Under the pieces are notes generated by a model. That model did not search any database and was not told the origin of the DNA. It saw nothing but the letters and a program-made list of their open reading frames with translations. A stretch of 9,010 nucleotides of DNA, taken from the NCBI GenBank assembly GCA_964573545.1, contig CAZNJQ010000027.1:1-9010 (forward strand), written 5' to 3'. This DNA is from CAZNJQ01 sp964573545 (GTDB taxonomy: Bacteria > Patescibacteriota > Minisyncoccia > Phycocordibacterales > UBA2135). This document shows positions 5,815 through 9,010 of the stretch, piece after piece. Position numbers and translations under genes: made by a program. Positions within the stretch are counted from its first letter, which is position 1. Every line of letters begins with the position of its first letter.

Positions 5815-5925
5815 TTACTCCTGTGCTTGGTGAAGAGCGATCTTCCAGCCCTTGTATGAAAATAAAAGTACCGTAATGATCAGAAGAAAATTCTCCGGAG
5901 GGAACGTAACCCGTAGAGGATTCAT
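5815..5925 (-). CDS. Very small putative membrane peptide (36 aa)
   Basis: The sequence MNPLRVTFPPENFLLIITVL, followed by LFSYKGWKIALHQAQE, has one hydrophobic stretch (about residues 13-23) flanked by a polar N-terminus and a Lys-containing C-terminus, as in single-span small membrane proteins. Purine-rich GGGGG lies just upstream of the ATG, an in-frame TAG bounds the frame 27 nt upstream, and a plausible promoter sits at 5962-5989. It would share a transcript with the 66-aa ORF, which ends at the terminator. I do not recognise a family. Length alone makes chance possible. Confidence 0.4.
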   Translation of the reverse strand: MNPLRVTFPPENFLLIITVLLFSYKGWKIALHQAQE

Positions 5926-5961
5926 CCCATCCCCCGCACCATACCACTCCCTCTACAATAA

Positions 5962-5989
5962 AGCATATGCTCTCTGCCCGAAAAGACAA
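5962..5989 (-). promoter_or_regulatory. Candidate promoter for the two small ORFs
   Basis: TTGTCT (5989-5984), a 16-nt spacer and TATGCT (5967-5962) lie about 37 nt upstream of the 36-aa ORF start. The same TATGCT with a 16-nt spacer occurs in the promoter at 8645-8672. Confidence 0.4.
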
Positions 5990-6056
5990 GGAGCGCTTTA
6001 TTGGCGACGTAGAACGAGTGAAATGAGCATGAGTACATGTTCATTTCCGAGTTGAG

Positions 6057-6074
6057 CCTGCCTGCGCAGGCAGG
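6057..6074. repeat. 18-bp perfect GC-rich palindrome
   Basis: CCTGCCTGCGCAGGCAGG lies 25 nt downstream of uvrB. It resembles a single unit of the hairpin repeat family seen in uvrC and the tRNA remnant, but with a longer centre. No T-tract follows on either strand, so it is not an obvious terminator. Confidence 0.7.
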
Positions 6075-6098
6075 GAGCCAACACAGGGCGAATACCCT

Positions 6099-8111
6099 TT
6101 ATTCGCTTCCTTGAAGCGCCCGTATCTCATCACGAAGAAGCGCCGCCGTTTCGAAATCGAGGATTTTAACCGCCTCCGCCATTTGCCGCTCTTTCTCTCT
6201 CATGAGCTTCTTCGGATTCTTGCGATACATCTCCGCATCAAGCGTTGCGAGCGTCTTCACCGCTTTTTTGTGTTCACTCTCGAGCTGGTCCGTGATGTCT
6301 TTTATGTTTTTCACGATCGTCTTCGGTGTGATATGGTGTTTTTTGTTATGTGCGAGCTGAAGTTCCCGACGCCGATTCGTCTCTTCCAGTGCCCGCTTTA
6401 ACGAGCCGGTCTCGCTATCGGCATACAAGATAACGCGCCCGTTTACATTCCGTGCGGCGCGCCCGATGGTCTGTATAAGCGATGTCTCGCTCCGTAAAAA
6501 TCCTTCTTTGTCGGCGTCTAAAATACCAATAAGCGTTACCTCCGGCAGATCAAGGCCTTCGCGCAGGAGATTTACGCCCACAAGCACGTCGAACTTTCCT
6601 TTACGAAAATCGCTCAAGATGGTTATCCGCTCGATCGTCTTTATGTCGCTGTGCACATATTCCGCGCGCACATCACGCTCTTTGAGATATTCGGTAAGGT
6701 CCTCGGCCATTTTCTTTGTCAGTGTCGTTATAAGAACTCTACCGCCACCCTCGACCGCGCGGAGAGCCTCCTCTATGAAATCCTGCACCTGGCCTTTGTG
6801 CGAACCTCCTTCAGTGACCGGTCTTACCTCAAGCAAGGGGTCGACAAGCCCCGTAGGACGAATTATCTGCGAAACGGTCTGACCGCTCGCCTCTCCTTCG
6901 TATGTGCCAGGCGTGGCAGAGGTAAAAATCATCTGCCCCACTCGCTCAAGAAATTCCGGGAATTTGAGGGGTCTGTTGTCTGCCGCCGACGGAAGCCGGA
7001 AGCCGTGCTCTATGAGCGTCCGCTTCCGGGACGCATCGCCTTCGTACATTCCCGCGATTTGCGGAAGCGTCACGTGGGACTCATCGACGATGGTCAAAAA
7101 ATCCGGGGAGTCGTCCTTTGTGCGAGGAAAATATGAAAGAAGAGTATCCGGTGCCTCACCCGATGCGCGCCCCGAGAGGTGCCGCGAGTAATTCTCGATG
7201 CCGTTGCAATACCCGACTTCTTTCATGAGCGCCATATCATATTTTGTCCGTCGCCGTAATCTCTCCGCTTCAAGGATCTTTCCTTCCTTCTCCAGCTGCG
7301 TCAATCGCTCTTGCAATTCTAATTTGATGTTTTTGAGCGCGGTACCGCGCATGTCTTTATCGGTAATAAAATGCTTAGCCGGAAACAAGAAAAAAGAATC
7401 CGTCTCACCGAGTATGCTCCGAGATATGGGGTCAATCTTTAAAATCGCGCTAATTTTGCCCTTTTCAATCTCAATACGAAATATAATTTTTTCATTCACG
7501 GGCATTATGTCTATCGTATTGCCAAGCGCGCGGAAATGCCCCGGCGTTATATCGGCGTTCGTTCTCTCGAAAAATATCCGTACAAGCTCCCGCATGAATT
7601 CGTTCCGGACAATGTTCTGCCCCTTTAGTATCTTCAAATTCACTTTTTCATATTCCGCGGGAGAACCAAGTCCGTAGATGCAGGAAACCGATGCCACAAT
7701 AATGACATCGCGACGCGTAAGAAGGGCTTGCGTGGATGCATGGCGAAGCCTGTCTATCTCGGCATTTATCATCGCCTCTTTCTCTATATATGTATCGGTG
7801 ATGGGCATGTACGCTTCCGGCTGATAATAGTCGTAGTATGAAACGAAATAATGAACGGCGTTCCCAGGGAAGAAGTCGCGATATTCTTGCGCAAGTTGCG
7901 CCGCGAGCGTCTTATTATGTGCGATGACCAATGTCGGCTTCTGTATTTTTTCGATTACATTCGCGACCGTGAACGTCTTCCCGGAGCCTGTCACGCCCAA
8001 AAGCGTCTGGCTTCGGACGCCTTTTTTGAGCCCCTCTGTGAGTTTTTGTATCGCCTGCGGCTGATCACCGGTGGGTTTATATGTTGATTTGATTTTAAAT
8101 ATTTTTTTCAC
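6099..8111 (-). CDS. uvrB: UvrB excinuclease helicase subunit
   Basis: UvrB verifies damage handed over by UvrA and recruits UvrC. With the GTG start at 8111 the protein is 670 aa and begins MKKIFKIKSTYKPTGDQ. This has the same number of residues before the conserved KPxGDQ as E. coli UvrB. Counting from that start: Walker A GVTGSGKT (39-46), beta-hairpin region YYDYYQPEAYMP (93-104), IENYSRHLSGR (305-315), motif II DESH (343-346), SATPG (398-402), motif V NLLREGLDLPEV (514-525), motif VI QTIGRAARN (547-555) and the C-terminal UVR motif that pairs with UvrC (about 635-667). A GTG at 8126 extends the frame by 5 codons, but it lies in the palindromic operator. TATTAT (8122-8117) ends 5 nt before GTG 8111, favouring the shorter, probably leaderless form. 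Confidence 0.97.
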   Translation of the reverse strand: MKKIFKIKSTYKPTGDQPQAIQKLTEGLKKGVRSQTLLGVTGSGKTFTVANVIEKIQKPTLVIAHNKTLAAQLAQEYRDFFPGNAVHYFVSYYDYYQPEAYMPITDTYIEKEAMINAEIDRLRHASTQALLTRRDVIIVASVSCIYGLGSPAEYEKVNLKILKGQNIVRNEFMRELVRIFFERTNADITPGHFRALGNTIDIMPVNEKIIFRIEIEKGKISAILKIDPISRSILGETDSFFLFPAKHFITDKDMRGTALKNIKLELQERLTQLEKEGKILEAERLRRRTKYDMALMKEVGYCNGIENYSRHLSGRASGEAPDTLLSYFPRTKDDSPDFLTIVDESHVTLPQIAGMYEGDASRKRTLIEHGFRLPSAADNRPLKFPEFLERVGQMIFTSATPGTYEGEASGQTVSQIIRPTGLVDPLLEVRPVTEGGSHKGQVQDFIEEALRAVEGGGRVLITTLTKKMAEDLTEYLKERDVRAEYVHSDIKTIERITILSDFRKGKFDVLVGVNLLREGLDLPEVTLIGILDADKEGFLRSETSLIQTIGRAARNVNGRVILYADSETGSLKRALEETNRRRELQLAHNKKHHITPKTIVKNIKDITDQLESEHKKAVKTLATLDAEMYRKNPKKLMREKERQMAEAVKILDFETAALLRDEIRALQGSE

Positions 8112-8116
8112 AAAAA

Positions 8117-8122
8117 ATAATA
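8117..8122 (-). promoter_or_regulatory. uvrB -10 box next to operator
   Basis: TATTAT overlaps the last base of the palindrome and ends 5 nt before GTG 8111. A 17-nt spacer would place the -35 (TTCTGC, weak) at the palindrome centre, so a bound regulator should block or alter polymerase access. Confidence 0.45.
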
Positions 8123-8159
8123 CCACATTCCAATATTCTGCAGAATATTGGAATGTGGT
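8122..8159. promoter_or_regulatory. 38-bp perfect palindrome between regulator and uvrB (operator)
   Basis: This is a perfect dyad centred on CTGCAG (8138-8143) with half-site CATTCCAATATTCTG. It starts directly after the TAA of the ArsR-like gene and ends at the uvrB -10 box. It shares a 30-bp core with the palindrome at 8464-8515, differing only at one symmetric position pair. On the minus strand it is followed by ATTATTTTTT, so the RNA could also act as a weak terminator or attenuator. Confidence 0.85.
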
Positions 8160-8453
8160 TTAATGAGCGGAAAAAGTTGTGATAAAACGATAAAAAACTT
8201 TACCATATGGAGAAAGCGAGTGTTCTACACTGCGACCGTTATATTTTTTGTTGATCAATCCAGCCTGCGCCAATTTTTTAGTATGTTCTGATATTGTTTT
8301 AAAATTACAACTTAGGCGTTTTGCAATATCCTCAAGACCTATTCCTTCATGATCGGCGATAAGGCATATAATATTGATTCTATGGTGATTGGCAATACCT
8401 TTAAAGTGCCGCTCCAGTTGCCTCGCTGTTTTTATTTTTTGTTTCATCATCAT
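8160..8453 (-). CDS. ArsR-like winged-helix regulator, likely controls uvrB
   Basis: A DNA-binding protein of about 95-97 aa. After a short basic N-terminus come helix ARQLERHFKGIANHHRINII, the helix-turn-helix GLEDIAKRLSCNFKTISEHTKKLAQAGL with putative recognition helix around KTISEH, and a winged hairpin INKKYNGRSVEHSLSPYG. This is the ArsR/SmtB-type layout. The ELCVC metal site of classical ArsR is absent, so the signal is not evident. Three consecutive ATGs (8453, 8450, 8447) are possible starts. The -10 TATAGT (8459-8454) suggests a leaderless start at the third. An upstream ATG at 8477 lies within the palindrome and is less likely. The gene is flanked on both sides by near-identical palindromes, so autoregulation and control of the adjacent uvrB are the natural inference. 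Confidence 0.85.
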   Translation of the reverse strand: MMMKQKIKTARQLERHFKGIANHHRINIICLIADHEGIGLEDIAKRLSCNFKTISEHTKKLAQAGLINKKYNGRSVEHSLSPYGKVFYRFITTFSAH

Positions 8454-8482
8454 ACTATAGCATATACCACACAACATTCCAA
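8454..8482 (-). promoter_or_regulatory. Promoter of the ArsR-like gene, -35 inside the palindrome
   Basis: TTGGAA (8482-8477), a 17-nt spacer and TATAGT (8459-8454) match sigma70 consensus at 4/6 and 5/6. The -35 is part of the palindromic half-site, the classic arrangement for autorepression. The ATG triplet run begins directly after the -10. Confidence 0.6.
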
Positions 8483-8515
8483 CATTCTGCAGAATGTTGG
8501 AATGTTGTGTGGTAT
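8464..8515. promoter_or_regulatory. 52-bp perfect palindrome upstream of regulator (operator)
   Basis: Both halves are fully complementary, centred on CTGCAG (8487-8492), with outer arm ATACCACACAA and inner half-site CATTCCAACATTCTG. The ATTC boxes and their GAAT complements recur at 8-nt spacing across the shared core (four boxes), which would suit two regulator dimers bound side by side. Confidence 0.85.
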
Positions 8516-8524
8516 GTTTTCCAA

Positions 8525-8553
8525 TTAAAAAAGAAGGCGGGGAAATTCCCGCC
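8525..8553 (-). terminator. Intrinsic terminator
   Basis: On the minus strand GGCGGG (8553-8548) pairs with CCCGCC (8541-8536) around a 6-nt loop and is followed by TTCTTTTTT. It ends the short transcription unit starting near 8640 and insulates the regulator promoter. Confidence 0.85.
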
Positions 8554-8640
8554 AGTGATATCCGAGGCTTTTGCCCAAGACATCTTTATGTGCCGCCGCC
8601 TTATGCCCAATATGCTGTGGCCAGCGTGGCTATTGTTCAT
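8527..8640 (-). ncRNA. Candidate small RNA (about 113 nt) or leaderless small ORF
   Basis: A promoter (8645-8672) and a terminator (8525-8553) define a short minus-strand unit. Its sequence is GC-richer than the flanks and can form local hairpins such as ACAT/ATGT near 8583. I recognise no known RNA family: it lacks obvious SRP, 6S, RNase P or tmRNA signatures. An ATG at 8640 begins MNNSHAGHSILGIRRRHIKM, but that frame has no stop before the terminator and runs on through it into the operator, which argues for RNA rather than protein. Confidence 0.4.
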
Positions 8641-8644
8641 CCAA

Positions 8645-8672
8645 AGCATATCAAATTGCCTCAAAAAGTCAA
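8645..8672 (-). promoter_or_regulatory. Promoter of the small RNA/ORF unit
   Basis: TTGACT (8672-8667, 5/6 consensus), a 16-nt spacer and TATGCT (8650-8645). Initiation is expected around 8638-8640. Confidence 0.55.
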
Positions 8673-8700
8673 TTTTTTCAAGCCGCATCAGAAGTTTTTC

Positions 8701-8750
8701 AAAAGAAAAAGGACTATCCACGGTGTGTTGTGGATAGCCCCAATTTTTTT
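8701..8750. terminator. Bidirectional intrinsic terminator
   Basis: CTATCCAC (8714-8721) pairs with GTGGATAG (8730-8737) around an 8-nt loop. A T-tract follows on the plus strand (8743-8750) and a TTTTTCTTTT tract on the minus strand (8710-8701). On the minus strand it lies about 90 nt after the stop of the right-edge gene and probably ends its transcript. Confidence 0.75.
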
Positions 8751-8752
8751 CG

Positions 8753-8767
8753 ACCGCCTGCGGCGGA
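8753..8767. repeat. Single GC-rich hairpin repeat unit
   Basis: ACCGCCTGCGGCGGA is a 15-nt unit matching the TCCGCC-NNN-GGCGGA family with one outer mismatch (5-bp stem). It lies between the right-edge gene and its terminator, next to a stretch (8768-8826) with repeated CAAGG motifs and no gene. Confidence 0.6.
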
Positions 8768-8827
8768 ATTCAAGGATCAATTAACAAGGAGTCAAAAGAT
8801 CCAAGGATTCAAGACCTCAAGGGTCGA

Positions 8828-9010
8828 TTACTGCGAGAGGAAGGCCGACGCGGAACCGTAGTTCTCGACGGCGCTGTCGTACCAGTAGGCGATGAACTCG
8901 ACCTTGCCGCCGAAGAAGCTGAAGATCGGCGCGTACGAGAAGTCGCCATCGGCGCCCGGAGAGAACTCGTCACCAGCGCAGTCGACGTGAAGCTGTTCCC
9001 ACTGAACCTC
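8828..9010 (-). CDS. C-terminal fragment of an unidentified acidic protein
   Basis: The final 60 codons of a gene entering from the right edge, ending in TAA at 8830-8828. The fragment begins EVQWEQLHVDCAGDEF and ends GSASAFLSQ. It is rich in acidic and aromatic residues, with ten Asp/Glu, one Lys and no Arg, and no transmembrane segment in this part. About 52 of 60 sense codons end in G or C, in strong contrast to the mixed third positions of the uvr genes, so it is either a very highly expressed gene or of different origin. A bidirectional terminator follows. I cannot assign a family from this fragment. Confidence 0.75.
   Translation of the reverse strand, partial: EVQWEQLHVDCAGDEFSPGADGDFSYAPIFSFFGGKVEFIAYWYDSAVENYGSASAFLSQ

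Noticed and set aside
5729..5989. 86-codon minus-strand frame overlapping the two small ORFs
   Set aside because: It overlaps both better-bounded small frames, lacks a start signal, and has low-complexity Ser/Arg/Glu composition typical of a shadow frame.
6094..6112. GCGAATA/TATTCGC hairpin at the uvrB stop as a terminator
   Set aside because: The 7-bp stem is real but is followed on the minus strand by CCCTGTG rather than a T-tract, so it is unlikely to terminate transcription.
8112..8126. Upstream GTG start for uvrB at 8126
   Set aside because: It would start translation inside the operator, upstream of the -10 box. The GTG at 8111 gives an N-terminus of the same length as E. coli UvrB.
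8122..8159. LexA/SOS box at uvrB
   Set aside because: The palindrome half-sites (ATTCCAA, ATTCTG) match neither CTGT-N8-ACAG nor GAAC-N4-GTTC, and the adjacent regulator is winged-helix without a LexA peptidase domain.
8455..8721. 88-codon minus-strand frame upstream of the regulator
   Set aside because: It runs through a strong intrinsic terminator and through the 52-bp operator palindrome. Only the region before the terminator could be expressed, and no protein family is recognisable.
1..9010. CRISPR array or insertion sequence transposase
   Set aside because: There are no regularly spaced direct repeats with unique spacers and no transposase or integrase motif in any frame. The repeats present are short palindromes.

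Overview
All recognised genes in this 9-kb window lie on the minus strand. The content suggests a reduced bacterial genome, probably Patescibacteria/CPR (for example Parcubacteria). This inference rests on a UvrC without its C-terminal helix-hairpin-helix module, a shortened UvrA, small GIY-YIG proteins beside a tRNA, short GC-rich hairpin repeats, and -10 boxes placed almost on top of start codons. No rRNA or phylogenetic marker is available to confirm it.

Layout, reading the minus strand from right to left. (a) 9010-8828: C-terminus of an unidentified, strongly GC3-biased gene, followed by a bidirectional terminator (8701-8750). (b) 8674-8525: a promoter and a terminator enclosing about 115 nt, either a small RNA or a small ORF. 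(c) 8515-8122: a small ArsR-like winged-helix gene bracketed by two long perfect palindromes (52 and 38 bp) that share a core. One covers the regulator's own -35 box and the other abuts the -10 of uvrB. (d) 8111-6099: uvrB. (e) 6098-5481: a gap holding two small ORFs (36 and 66 aa), an intrinsic terminator and the uvrA promoter region. (f) 5480-603: uvrA, uvrC and ddl. uvrA and uvrC abut as TAA-ATG, and ddl follows 33 nt later. (g) 607-1: a tandem series of tRNA-Ala 5' fragments, each followed by a GIY-YIG ORF, ending in an apparently intact tRNA-Ala(UGC) cut by the window edge.

The core is nucleotide excision repair. UvrA finds damage, UvrB verifies it, and UvrC incises on both sides. Ddl makes D-Ala-D-Ala for peptidoglycan. 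The ArsR-like gene next to uvrB, with paired operators, suggests repair control that does not use LexA.

The two most unusual signals are the GIY-YIG/tRNA-Ala cassette series (1-607) and the twin-palindrome regulator module upstream of uvrB (8122-8515). A third is a 30-bp double-hairpin repeat found both inside a tRNA remnant and, in frame, inside uvrC.
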